Shown here piece by piece: positions 7,447 to 14,023 of a DNA stretch of 28,771 bases (the stretch's first letter is position 1; each line of letters starts with the position of its first letter). The translations under genes were made by a program, and so were the position numbers. The notes under the pieces were generated by a model. The model saw only the letters and a list, made by a program, of their open reading frames with translations, was not told the DNA's origin and did not search any database. This stretch comes from CAJMSU01 sp964650315 (lineage in GTDB: Bacteria; Bacillota_I; Bacilli_A; RF39; UBA660): positions 1-28,771 of the forward strand of contig CAZYQE010000010.1 of assembly GCA_964650315.1 (NCBI GenBank). The letters run 5' to 3'.

Positions 7447-7686
7447 CTACCCTTTATGTATACTAGGGCAGCAATGAGCACAACCGTCAATTTTATCAGA
7501 AATTGTTGGAAATAAATTTTTAGATTCATTCAATGCTTGTTGCTCAGTTGTGCAATATCCAATATATGTAAAATTCCCATCATCTTTATAATCATAATAA
7601 TAATGACATGTCTCCTTGTGTATTTCAAAATTGCCACCCAAATATTCTGGTTGTCTATTATTATTAATGTAATAATGATTTTCCAT
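7447..7686 (-). CDS. Small Cys/His-rich protein, possible metal-binding
   Basis: 79 aa. The pattern is H-K-E-T-C-H (about 23-28), then YIGYCTTEQQALNESKNLF, then DGCAHCCPSIH near the end, with five cysteines. This resembles a group of small uncharacterised bacterial proteins with an early HxxxC and a late GCxxC, separated by a segment of the type G.f.....A...A. Zinc binding is a reasonable inference, not shown. ATG has GAAAGGAGTG upstream. It lies 31 nt after a 41-aa basic gene, probably co-transcribed. It uses TTG for leucine and other codons that the neighbouring core genes avoid, suggesting transfer. Confidence 0.7.
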   Translation of the reverse strand: MENHYYINNNRQPEYLGGNFEIHKETCHYYYDYKDDGNFTYIGYCTTEQQALNESKNLFPTISDKIDGCAHCCPSIHKG

Positions 7687-7717
7687 ATTTTAATCACTCC
7701 TTTCGTAAAAATAAATT

Positions 7718-7843
7718 TTATCTAGCCCTATTTCTTAGAGCGCTTCCTGCAATACTCTTTGTGTTTTTTGTAGTTCTTTTACTTCTAAGTTGCCCACTTG
7801 CTTTTTTAGCTACTTTTTTTGATGTTCTAATTTTATTTCTCAT
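7718..7843 (-). CDS. 41-aa basic protein of the small-island operon
   Basis: The frame encodes 41 residues rich in Arg, Lys, Ser and Thr, starting MRNKIRTSKKVAKKASG and ending SIAGSALRNRAR. The closing K-S-x-A-G-S-A-L pattern is like that of short uncharacterised proteins found across many bacteria, as far as I recognise it. Support is a very strong AAAGGAGG 5-6 nt before ATG (start 7843), a clear TAA, and the 79-aa gene starting 31 nt downstream with its own good site. The function is unknown; the charge suggests nucleic acid contact. Confidence 0.7.
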   Translation of the reverse strand: MRNKIRTSKKVAKKASGQLRSKRTTKNTKSIAGSALRNRAR

Positions 7844-7909
7844 GAAAGTTCCTCCTTTCTCTTCTTGTCTTTTTTTCTAACAAAAAACTGCAAATTTTAC
7901 AATGCAATT

Positions 7910-7980
7910 TGGAACACTTATTAAAAACACTTGCTTTAGAGATCTACATAGTGTATACTAGTAGTGTAATAAGTATTCCA
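7910..7980. repeat. Long imperfect inverted repeat upstream of the 41-aa gene
   Basis: The arm GGAACACTTATTA (7911-7923) matches the reverse complement of TAATAAGTATTCC (7967-7979) with one mismatch. An inner CACT/AGTG pairing (7928-7931, 7963-7966) extends the structure after a short bulge. It could be a cruciform, an RNA structure, or a recombinase or regulator site. It lies in the non-coding part of the 7381-8117 island. Confidence 0.6.
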
Positions 7981-7996
7981 TTATCTTATTGCTTTG

Positions 7997-8028
7997 TGAA
8001 TTTGTTTTGTCTATTTTAACCAAATTCA
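7997..8028. repeat. Second inverted repeat in the island
   Basis: TGAATTTG (7997-8004) and CAAATTCA (8021-8028) are perfect 8-bp arms separated by 16 bp. On the plus strand a TTTTT follows, but no plus-strand gene precedes it. Apart from this, the repeat at 7910-7980 and the terminator at 8112-8140, I see no gene between 7844 and 8152. Confidence 0.5.
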
Positions 8029-8111
8029 TTTTTGCCGTTCTTTTTGCCAGAAAAGAAAGGCTTTTATTTTGGTAAAATCACCAACATCTCATATATAGCA
8101 TATAAAAAATA

Positions 8112-8141
8112 AAAAATCTGTTGCATTTGCAACAGTTTTTC
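8112..8141 (-). terminator. Terminator of the Sir2 operon
   Basis: CTGTTGC (8118-8124), loop ATTT, GCAACAG (8129-8135), with T runs on both strands. It lies just downstream of the sir2 stop at 8153. It marks one border of the small island. Confidence 0.85.
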
Positions 8142-8152
8142 TTTTTTATCGC

Positions 8153-8875
8153 TTACTTAATCTTTTCTATTATACTTGATAGGCTATCATGAAATACTAG
8201 TTTAGCTCTAGAATCATATGGAGTTGGGTCTCTATTTATTATTACTAGGTTTTTACCTTGAAATAGATTTACTAAACTACTTGCTGGAAATACTGTAAGA
8301 GATGTTCCAGCTACTATTAACATATCTGCATCATATATAGCTTTTTGACTGTTTCTAAAAGCCTCCTCTGGTAGTGCTTCTTCATATAATACTACATCTG
8401 GTTTAATAACTCCTCCACAACTACATTTAGGCACTCCATTAGATTCAAATACATATTCCCCTGTATATTCTTTATTACATTTAATACAGTGGTTTTTATA
8501 TACTGTACCATGTAATTCATATACTTTCTTACTTCCTGCCTTTTGATGCAGTCCATCTATATTTTGAGTTACTACAGCTTTTAATTTATTTTTATCTTCT
8601 AATTCTTTTAAATATTTATGTGTAATATTAGGTTTATATTTTAAACAGTTCATTTTATCTTTATAAAATCTATAGAATTCTTCTATATCATTATTAAAAC
8701 ATGTTCTACTTAATAGATATTCTGGTGGATAATTATATTCATTCTTTTGATTATATAGTCCATCATCACTTCTAAAATCAGGTATACCACTTTCTGTAGA
8801 TACTCCTGCTCCTCCAAAGAATACTATATTATTAGATTCATCAATCATTTTCTTTAACTGTTCTATTTTATCCAT
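8153..8875 (-). CDS. cobB: Sir2-family NAD-dependent protein deacylase (sirtuin)
   Basis: 240 aa, the normal length for bacterial CobB/SrtN. Motifs in order are the NAD-binding GGAGVSTESGIPDFRS (21-36), TQNIDGLH (103-110), catalytic His122 (ELHGT), a zinc site with C130/C133 and C151/C153, and GTSLTVFPA near residue 190. It removes acyl groups from lysines, consuming NAD+, in the cytoplasm. The start ATG has AAAGGTGAT 4 nt upstream. It is the second gene of a unit with the 51-aa ORF 18 nt upstream. The symbol is given by family and not by proven orthology. Confidence 0.93.
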   Translation of the reverse strand: MDKIEQLKKMIDESNNIVFFGGAGVSTESGIPDFRSDDGLYNQKNEYNYPPEYLLSRTCFNNDIEEFYRFYKDKMNCLKYKPNITHKYLKELEDKNKLKAVVTQNIDGLHQKAGSKKVYELHGTVYKNHCIKCNKEYTGEYVFESNGVPKCSCGGVIKPDVVLYEEALPEEAFRNSQKAIYDADMLIVAGTSLTVFPASSLVNLFQGKNLVIINRDPTPYDSRAKLVFHDSLSSIIEKIK

Positions 8876-8893
8876 AATATCACCTTTACTATA

Positions 8894-9049
8894 TTATTTT
8901 TTAATATCTGTTGTTTTTATATTAGTTTTTACTAATTTCTTTTGATCTTCTTCTTTAGCTTCTTTTTCTTCGTCTTCTTTAGCTTTAGGTACTATTTTAT
9001 CTATTTGATTAGTACATATTAAATAACTAAAAAATTCATCTATAAACAC
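8894..9049 (-). CDS. 51-aa charged protein with GTG start
   Basis: The frame reads (M)FIDEFFSYLICTNQIDKIV followed by a Lys/Glu-rich tail ending TTDIKK. Support is GGGGAG (9057-9062) 7 nt before the GTG at 9047-9049, an extended -10 promoter just upstream, and sir2 beginning 18 nt after its stop. No family is recognised. The short hydrophobic start and charged tail could be a peripheral membrane or helical peptide. It fills what would otherwise look like a 218-bp gap. Confidence 0.6.
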   Translation of the reverse strand: MFIDEFFSYLICTNQIDKIVPKAKEDEEKEAKEEDQKKLVKTNIKTTDIKK

Positions 9050-9074
9050 ATAATCACTCCCCATCCGGAAATGT

Positions 9075-9083
9075 ATTATAACA
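9075..9083 (-). promoter_or_regulatory. Extended -10 promoter of the 51-aa/sir2 unit
   Basis: Minus strand TGT plus TATAAT (9075-9080), immediately after the terminator of the protease gene. The predicted -35 position lies in that terminator. Confidence 0.6.
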
Positions 9084-9084
9084 C

Positions 9085-9113
9085 AAAAAAGTTCTAATTG
9101 TTAGAACTTTTTC
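9085..9113 (-). terminator. Terminator of the Abi_2/HtrA operon
   Basis: AAAAAGTTCTAA (9086-9097) pairs with TTAGAACTTTTT (9101-9112) around a 3-nt loop, with a T run on the minus strand. The TAG stop of the protease gene (9094-9096) is in the stem. Confidence 0.8.
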
Positions 9114-10206
9114 CTAAAACTAGTTTTATTTTATTTTCTTTACCATTTCTTATATAAGTTACTTCTATAGTATCTCCTGCTTGATGTTGATATAATTCAT
9201 ATCTTAGATAAGCATAATCTTTTACTTTATTACCATTTATTTTAGTAATAATATCACCTTTTTTTAATCCTGCTTTTTCTGCACTAGAGTTTTTAGTAGC
9301 TTTAGCAACTACTACTCCTTCTTTTATATTTTTAGCTATTTTTATATCACTTCTATATAGACTAGATACATCTGTTACATTAATCATAGCTACTCCTAGA
9401 TATGGCCAATCAATCTTTTTACCACTTTCTAATGATTTAATATGATGTTCTGCATATTCTATTGGAATAGCAAATCCCATACCTTCTATATTATCATCTA
9501 CTAATTTCATAGAACATATTCCTATTACTTCTCCATTAATATTTAGAAGTGGTCCACCACTATTACCTGGATTAATAGAAGCATCTATTTGTAATACTCT
9601 CATTACCCAATCATTAGTAGTTGAATGTGATACTTTGACTGGTACCATTCTAGCTTTACCAGATAATACTCCTGAAGTAACACTACCTCTATAGTCTTCT
9701 CCCATAGGAGCTCCCACAGTAAATACAGTATCTCCTAGTTTCATCTTTTCACTATTACCTAGAGTAGCGACTAATTTTACTTTAGATTTATCTATTCTTA
9801 ATACCGCTAAATCTAAATATTCATCTCCTCCTAGGAATTTAGCTTTTACTTCTTCATCATTAGACATAACTACTTTAACATTATTAGTATTAGCAACTAC
9901 ATGTTGATTAGTTAAGATATATCCATATCTACTATCTACTTTATAAATGAATCCAGTACCAGTAGAAGATTCTTCTTCATCTTGATATCCCTTTATCAAT
10001 ACAACTGCATCATATACTTTATCTACTGATGCCGCTAAGGAAGTCTTTTCATATACTTGAGTACCATTTTTAGTAATAACTGTATTATTACCTTTAAGTC
10101 CATCTAGTAATGGAGTCCATTTAAGTAGAAATATAGTTATTATAGCTCCAATAATAAAAGAAAAGATAACTAGAAATACTATTTTATTAGTATCATTCTT
10201 CTTCAT
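9094..10206 (-). CDS. HtrA/DegP-like membrane-anchored serine protease
   Basis: 370 aa. A cytoplasmic N-terminal tip and one membrane helix (about 9-28) are followed by a trypsin-like domain with the triad His102 (TNQHVV), Asp132 (LDLAVL) and Ser216 (NPGNSGGPL). One PDZ domain (about 270-365) follows, with AEKAGLKKGDIITKINGN. This is the usual Gram-positive HtrA layout: an extracytoplasmic quality-control protease. The ATG lies inside the 3' end of the Abi_2 gene (14-nt overlap), with GGAAAGGAGTAAAG upstream, so the two are translated from one mRNA. The stop is inside the terminator. Confidence 0.93.
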   Translation of the reverse strand: MKKNDTNKIVFLVIFSFIIGAIITIFLLKWTPLLDGLKGNNTVITKNGTQVYEKTSLAASVDKVYDAVVLIKGYQDEEESSTGTGFIYKVDSRYGYILTNQHVVANTNNVKVVMSNDEEVKAKFLGGDEYLDLAVLRIDKSKVKLVATLGNSEKMKLGDTVFTVGAPMGEDYRGSVTSGVLSGKARMVPVKVSHSTTNDWVMRVLQIDASINPGNSGGPLLNINGEVIGICSMKLVDDNIEGMGFAIPIEYAEHHIKSLESGKKIDWPYLGVAMINVTDVSSLYRSDIKIAKNIKEGVVVAKATKNSSAEKAGLKKGDIITKINGNKVKDYAYLRYELYQHQAGDTIEVTYIRNGKENKIKLVLGKSSNN

Positions 10207-11149
10207 TATCTTTACTCCTTTCCATTTTAGATAAATCTTTCCAATTAGTTGGGAATCCCATTCTATCTAAAACACTCTCAATATTAATTGATTTTAAATT
10301 ATAACTTAAACTTTGTATTGCCCTTTCTATTTCTATAGTCATAGTTTTAAATTCTTCTGGTTGTATCATTTGTTTTATCATAATTAATAAAGCAAATAAA
10401 TCATTCTTACCATATTTATATGTATCTTCTACTTTAGGTATATTTAATAAATTATGATATATAGTATCATTTATACTCTTTTGAGTTTTATTTTCATATA
10501 ATATATCTTCATGTGCACATAAGTTTCTATAATTAGCAAGCATTGGTAAATATGTAATAAAATCTTCTACCTCTATACCATATATCTTACATATTTCTTT
10601 TTGGTCTTCTTTCTTTAAAATAGAAAACATTTCACTAACTATACCAAAAGATAATACTTTAACTAATATCCATAATGGTATATATCCATAATTAGTAGCA
10701 TAATGTTCAGTAGCAGTATGTTGAGAAACATTTATTCTAATTTGTCTTTTCATTTTCTTTAACAAATCATTTACTTGTCTTTGTCTTTCTGGATCCTGAT
10801 TAAAATTCTTTACTTTTAAGTAATCTTTTTCTCTATATCCATACTTTTTAGATAATTCATAAGACATTATAGATTTTAAGTTATTCTCTATTACTAATAA
10901 GTATTTAAAGAATATATTTCTTAAAGTTCTATCAAATAAGAATAAACTATATATTTCTTCAAAAGTAGTTCCCTTAATAAACATTTTTTCTACATTAGAT
11001 TTAAAGAATAGATGTCTATAACCATTTATAAAGAAATAATTTTCTCTTAATAATATCTCTTTAACATATTGCTCATCTAATATAACCAATCCCTTATGTT
11101 TGAAAATTTCTAATTGTTCATCTAAATTCTTAAATTGTTTCTCTATCAT
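10193..11149 (-). CDS. Abi_2 family protein (AbiD/AbiF-like, HEPN fold)
   Basis: 318 aa. It begins with a QLEIFKHKGLVI segment and continues with FFINGYRHLF, a DRTLRNIFFKYLLVIENNLKS helix, YIPLWILVKVLSFG, and ANYRNLCAHEDILY with R208-x4-H213, the HEPN RNase-type motif. These are hallmarks of the Abi_2 (PF07751) family, known from phage abortive infection genes of lactococci and also found as lone chromosomal genes. An RNA-cutting role is inferred from HEPN families. Its 3' end overlaps the protease gene by 14 nt. ATG has AGGTGAT upstream and a TGTTATAAT promoter at 11167-11175. Confidence 0.85.
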   Translation of the reverse strand: MIEKQFKNLDEQLEIFKHKGLVILDEQYVKEILLRENYFFINGYRHLFFKSNVEKMFIKGTTFEEIYSLFLFDRTLRNIFFKYLLVIENNLKSIMSYELSKKYGYREKDYLKVKNFNQDPERQRQVNDLLKKMKRQIRINVSQHTATEHYATNYGYIPLWILVKVLSFGIVSEMFSILKKEDQKEICKIYGIEVEDFITYLPMLANYRNLCAHEDILYENKTQKSINDTIYHNLLNIPKVEDTYKYGKNDLFALLIMIKQMIQPEEFKTMTIEIERAIQSLSYNLKSINIESVLDRMGFPTNWKDLSKMERSKDNEEE

Positions 11150-11166
11150 AGTATCACCTATTATAA

Positions 11167-11175
11167 ATTATAACA
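11167..11175 (-). promoter_or_regulatory. Extended -10 promoter of the Abi_2/HtrA operon
   Basis: Minus strand TGT plus TATAAT (11167-11172); no clear -35 is present. It is divergent from the promoter at 11211-11219. Confidence 0.6.
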
Positions 11176-11210
11176 CAAAATTAAATAAAAGTATTATTTT
11201 TTTAGATTTA

Positions 11211-11219
11211 TGTTATAAT
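11211..11219 (+). promoter_or_regulatory. Extended -10 promoter of the PLC/SpoIID-like operon
   Basis: TGT plus TATAAT (11214-11219), with an AGGAGGT Shine-Dalgarno following at about 11235-11241. No clear -35. Confidence 0.6.
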
Positions 11220-11246
11220 TTATTTTATAACTATAGGAGGTGGATT

Positions 11247-12200
11247 ATGCCCGCTAGTATTACACATGCTTATTTTGGTTATGATGTATATAATAAAGTA
11301 GATAAAAAAGTTCAAAATAAAGTTAATTTAGATAGAGTTATGATGTTTGGACAGGGACCTGATCCTTTAATGTTTTATTTTTCTAATAAAAGTATTAGAA
11401 AATTACAAAAGGATGCTCATTCTAAAAAAACTAAAGATTATTTTATTAATTTATTAGAATATATTAAAGAAAATAAGTTATATGATGAAGATGTTTATTC
11501 GTATGTTTTTGGTACTATATGTCATTATGTATTAGATTCTACTACACATCCATATATATGTTATAAGTCTGGTCATTTTGACAAGAAGAAACCTAATACT
11601 TATAAATATAATAATAGACATGCTTTTATGGAAGTATTTATTGATAATTATATGGTTAAAACTAGAGAAAAGATTAATCCTTATAAGTTTAATATTAGAA
11701 AGTTTTGTTTTGATACTAGAAAGTTTTCTAATAAATTAAATAGTGTTATAGATAATAGTTATTATAAGACTTATAAAGTTAAAGATATGGGTAATATATA
11801 TTATAAATCTACTAAGTATATGAAATTGAGTTTATCTTTATTTAGAAAGGATAGATTTGGTATAAAGAAATTCTTTTATAAATTAATAGATACTTTTACT
11901 CCTAAAAATGTATTTAGATTTGAAGCTGTTAGTTATCATTATCCATTAAAGACTAAACGTGATTATTTAAATAGCAAACATGAATTATGGAGAAATCCTA
12001 TAAATTATGATTTAACTAGTACTGATTCTTTTATAGAGTTATATATTAAAGCTTTAAAAGAAGCTAAATATATTGTAGAAGAAGTATTTAAATACTTAGA
12101 TAATAAAGATATTAACTTAGATGAATTGTTTGATAATAGAAGTTATATTACTGGTTTAGATTGTGATATTAAGAAAGAATTAAAATATTTTGAATTTTAA
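11247..12200 (+). CDS. Zinc-dependent phospholipase C-like protein (PF00882)
   Basis: 317 aa. The N-terminus MPASITHAYFG puts a zinc-type His at position 7. GQGPDPL (Asp39), GTICHYVLDSTTHP (H93, D97, H101) and RHAFMEVFIDNYM (H125, E129, D133) complete the metal-ligand set of the Zn_dep_PLPC family. Members hydrolyse phospholipids or are uncharacterised; this one has no signal peptide, so a cytoplasmic or unknown substrate is likely. The true start is ATG 11247, after AGGAGGT. An in-frame upstream ATG at 11100 would run through the divergent promoter region and is rejected. It heads a two-gene unit with the SpoIID-like gene. Confidence 0.8.
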   Translation: MPASITHAYFGYDVYNKVDKKVQNKVNLDRVMMFGQGPDPLMFYFSNKSIRKLQKDAHSKKTKDYFINLLEYIKENKLYDEDVYSYVFGTICHYVLDSTTHPYICYKSGHFDKKKPNTYKYNNRHAFMEVFIDNYMVKTREKINPYKFNIRKFCFDTRKFSNKLNSVIDNSYYKTYKVKDMGNIYYKSTKYMKLSLSLFRKDRFGIKKFFYKLIDTFTPKNVFRFEAVSYHYPLKTKRDYLNSKHELWRNPINYDLTSTDSFIELYIKALKEAKYIVEEVFKYLDNKDINLDELFDNRSYITGLDCDIKKELKYFEF

Positions 12201-12252
12201 TTCTTTTTGTATATTTTTATATATTAATATCATACTAATTTTAGGTGATATT

Positions 12253-13320
12253 ATGTTTTATAGATATGAGATTAAAAAGACTAAAGATGAAGATGTTTTA
12301 TATTTATATTTAACTATGAATTATGAGTTTTCTAAAGAGCTAGGATTAAAGGGTTCTGATGTAGAGATAAAAAGAAGAACTAAGAATTTTATAAAGAATA
12401 ATAATATTAATTTTAATAGTGGTAAAGTTTATTTAATAGTAGATGGGATTATGGTTAGAAGTTTTGATATTAAGAATATTGATGAAATAGAAGTATTAAA
12501 AGATAATTTATATTATTCTAATGATCATTATTATATTAATTTAAGATTAGAAAGTAATACAGTTATAGAAATTAGTTTAAAAGACTATTTATTAGGTGTT
12601 TTAGCAACTAATTGTATTCCTGATATAGATATAGAAGTATTAAAAGCTTTAGCTATTCTTTATAGAACTTATGCTTTTAAGAAGATGCATGAGGATGATA
12701 TTGTAGATGCTTTAGATATATTTGCTTTATATAAACCAATATCATATTATAAACTTTCTTTAGCACCTAATTATGATAATATGATTAAATTATTTGAAGA
12801 AGCTATTGATGATACTAATTGTATTTTTATCACTTATAAAGATTATTATATATTACCTTTTATACATATAACTAATAATGGTTTTACTTTAAAAGATGAT
12901 AGATATCCATATTTATCTAGTGTATATAGCCTATGGGATTATTCTTCTCCTTATTTTATAGAAACTAAAAAAATAGATTATAATACTTTAAGTAATCTAT
13001 TTAAATTTAAAATTAATAATAAAACTAAGTTTTCTATATTAGAGAAATCTCCATATGGTAAAGTATTAAAGATTAAAATAGGTAAACATACTATAGATGG
13101 GAAAGAGTTTAAAAATATATTAAATCTAAGATCTCAATATATTAATATTATAATTAATAGAAATAATATATGTATTATTAGTAGAGGATATGGTGATTTC
13201 TTAGGACTTAGTATATATGGTTCTAATGAGATAGCTTTAAATGGTTGTAATTATTCTGATATACTTAATTATTATTTTCCTAATACTAAGTTAAAAAGAT
13301 ATATAAAAGAGCTTCCTTAA
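12253..13320 (+). CDS. SpoIID/LytB-like protein lacking catalytic residues
   Basis: 355 aa. The SpoIID domain is visible from EISLKDYLLGVLATNC (106-121), with EVLKALAILYRTYAF, HITNNGFTLKD (H205), and GYGDFLGLSIYGSNEIALNG (312-331) before YSDILNYYFPNTKL. SpoIID enzymes are peptidoglycan lytic transglycosylases. Here the catalytic Glu is Asn120, the usual GxGHGxGMSQYGA has lost its His (Asp315) and Gln, and the zinc-binding Cys after H205 is missing. There is no signal peptide or membrane helix. A structural or regulatory role is more likely than catalysis. ATG 12253 follows AGGTGAT by 3-4 nt; the gene overlaps the convergent 13317 gene by 4 nt. Confidence 0.75.
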   Translation: MFYRYEIKKTKDEDVLYLYLTMNYEFSKELGLKGSDVEIKRRTKNFIKNNNINFNSGKVYLIVDGIMVRSFDIKNIDEIEVLKDNLYYSNDHYYINLRLESNTVIEISLKDYLLGVLATNCIPDIDIEVLKALAILYRTYAFKKMHEDDIVDALDIFALYKPISYYKLSLAPNYDNMIKLFEEAIDDTNCIFITYKDYYILPFIHITNNGFTLKDDRYPYLSSVYSLWDYSSPYFIETKKIDYNTLSNLFKFKINNKTKFSILEKSPYGKVLKIKIGKHTIDGKEFKNILNLRSQYINIIINRNNICIISRGYGDFLGLSIYGSNEIALNGCNYSDILNYYFPNTKLKRYIKELP

Positions 13321-13337
13321 TCGGAAACTCTTTTTTT
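13305..13337. terminator. Bidirectional terminator at the tail-to-tail overlap
   Basis: AAAAGAG-C-TTCC (13305-13316), loop TTAATC, GGAA-A-CTCTTTT, with one mismatch. It contains the stops of both convergent genes (plus 13318-13320, minus 13317-13319). Confidence 0.75.
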
Positions 13338-13547
13338 ATCTGGTACTAAATCTTTTAGTGCTATATCTGCATCCTTACTTAGTTCTATATTAGTATTTAA
13401 ATATTTAGCATATCCTTCTACAGTAGAGATAAAATCATTTAAATCATCTATTCCATTACTTTCTAATACTTCTTTTATTTCTTTAGCACAAGCATCTATA
13501 TCATTAGATATTTGTTCTATTTCTTTATAATCTTTATCTTCTATCAT
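13317..13547 (-). CDS. Small acidic helical protein, last gene of the EssC operon
   Basis: 76 aa, acidic. It has two predicted helical stretches (EIEQISNDIDACAKEIKEVL and DLNDFISTVEGYAKYL) separated near SNGID, giving a helix-turn-helix shape reminiscent of, but without, the WxG motif of WXG100 proteins. No family is recognised. Its ATG overlaps the TGA stop of the 66-aa gene (ATGA), so translation is coupled, and AGGAG lies in the preceding gene. A role as substrate or accessory of the EssC-like ATPase is inference from position. Confidence 0.65.
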   Translation of the reverse strand: MIEDKDYKEIEQISNDIDACAKEIKEVLESNGIDDLNDFISTVEGYAKYLNTNIELSKDADIALKDLVPDKKRVSD

Positions 13548-13744
13548 TGACCTAACTCCTCTATATTAGAAGTATTATTAGATTTATCTTTTAGTTTTTT
13601 AGATATATCAATTACATTTTGTTTATAATCTTCTATATTGGCTATATGATTTATATTATCTGTACTATCCCATTTAGTTTTCATTATGTTAATACAATCA
13701 AATAATTTATTAACTGCATTTACATATCTTTTATAATCTGACAT
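13544..13744 (-). CDS. Small helical protein of the EssC operon
   Basis: 66 aa, probably helical, starting MSDYKRYVNAVNKLF and with KTKWDSTDNINH in the middle, where a WXG100 protein would carry WxG in the turn. The Trp is present but the Gly is not, so membership is only suggestive. ATG has AAGGAGAG 6-7 nt upstream, 11 nt after the YukD-like gene. The stop TGA overlaps the next start. It is shorter than typical WXG100 proteins (about 95-100 aa). Confidence 0.65.
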   Translation of the reverse strand: MSDYKRYVNAVNKLFDCINIMKTKWDSTDNINHIANIEDYKQNVIDISKKLKDKSNNTSNIEELGQ

Positions 13745-13755
13745 AATATCTCTCC

Positions 13756-14013
13756 TTATATTAGAATTACTTTAGAACCATTCTTTAAATCAGTATCTCT
13801 AACTGTTTCATTAACATCATATATATTTCCTGTTTGTTTACTATATAGATTAGTATCTTCTTTTATTTTATATGCGTTTCCTGTTAATTCAACTAGACCT
13901 TTTTCTATAAATTTCTTTACTGTACCAACTTTTTTATTAATTGGTATATAAAGATCATAGTTCTTTTCTATTAGAGGTATATATAATTCTATTAATATTT
14001 TATTATTATTCAT
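13756..14013 (-). CDS. YukD/EsaB-like ubiquitin-fold protein
   Basis: 85 aa. It has a beta-grasp (ubiquitin-like) pattern: two strands (KILIELYIP, NYDLYIPI), a helix region (VGTVKKFIEKGLVELTG), then strands with TDLKNGSKVILI at the end. YukD/EsaB family proteins accompany EssC/YukBA in Gram-positive type VII secretion. ATG has AGGAGGT 5-6 nt upstream. It sits 10 nt after the EssC-like gene in the same operon, which strongly supports the call. Confidence 0.8.
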   Translation of the reverse strand: MNNNKILIELYIPLIEKNYDLYIPINKKVGTVKKFIEKGLVELTGNAYKIKEDTNLYSKQTGNIYDVNETVRDTDLKNGSKVILI

Positions 14014-14023
14014 ACTCTACCTC

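Noticed and set aside
7537..7725. 62-aa hydrophobic plus-strand frame opposite the 79-aa gene
   Set aside because: It lies over two minus-strand genes with strong ribosome sites, and has none of its own.
11100..11246. In-frame upstream extension of the phospholipase C-like gene
   Set aside because: It would run through the divergent promoter region and overlap the start of the Abi_2 gene on the other strand. AGGAGGT stands directly before ATG 11247, and the family N-terminus begins at MPASITH.
12190..12252. In-frame upstream extension of the SpoIID-like gene giving a hydrophobic N-terminus
   Set aside because: The extension begins within the previous gene's end without a ribosome site. AGGTGAT precedes ATG 12253. 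It remains a remote possibility as a membrane anchor.
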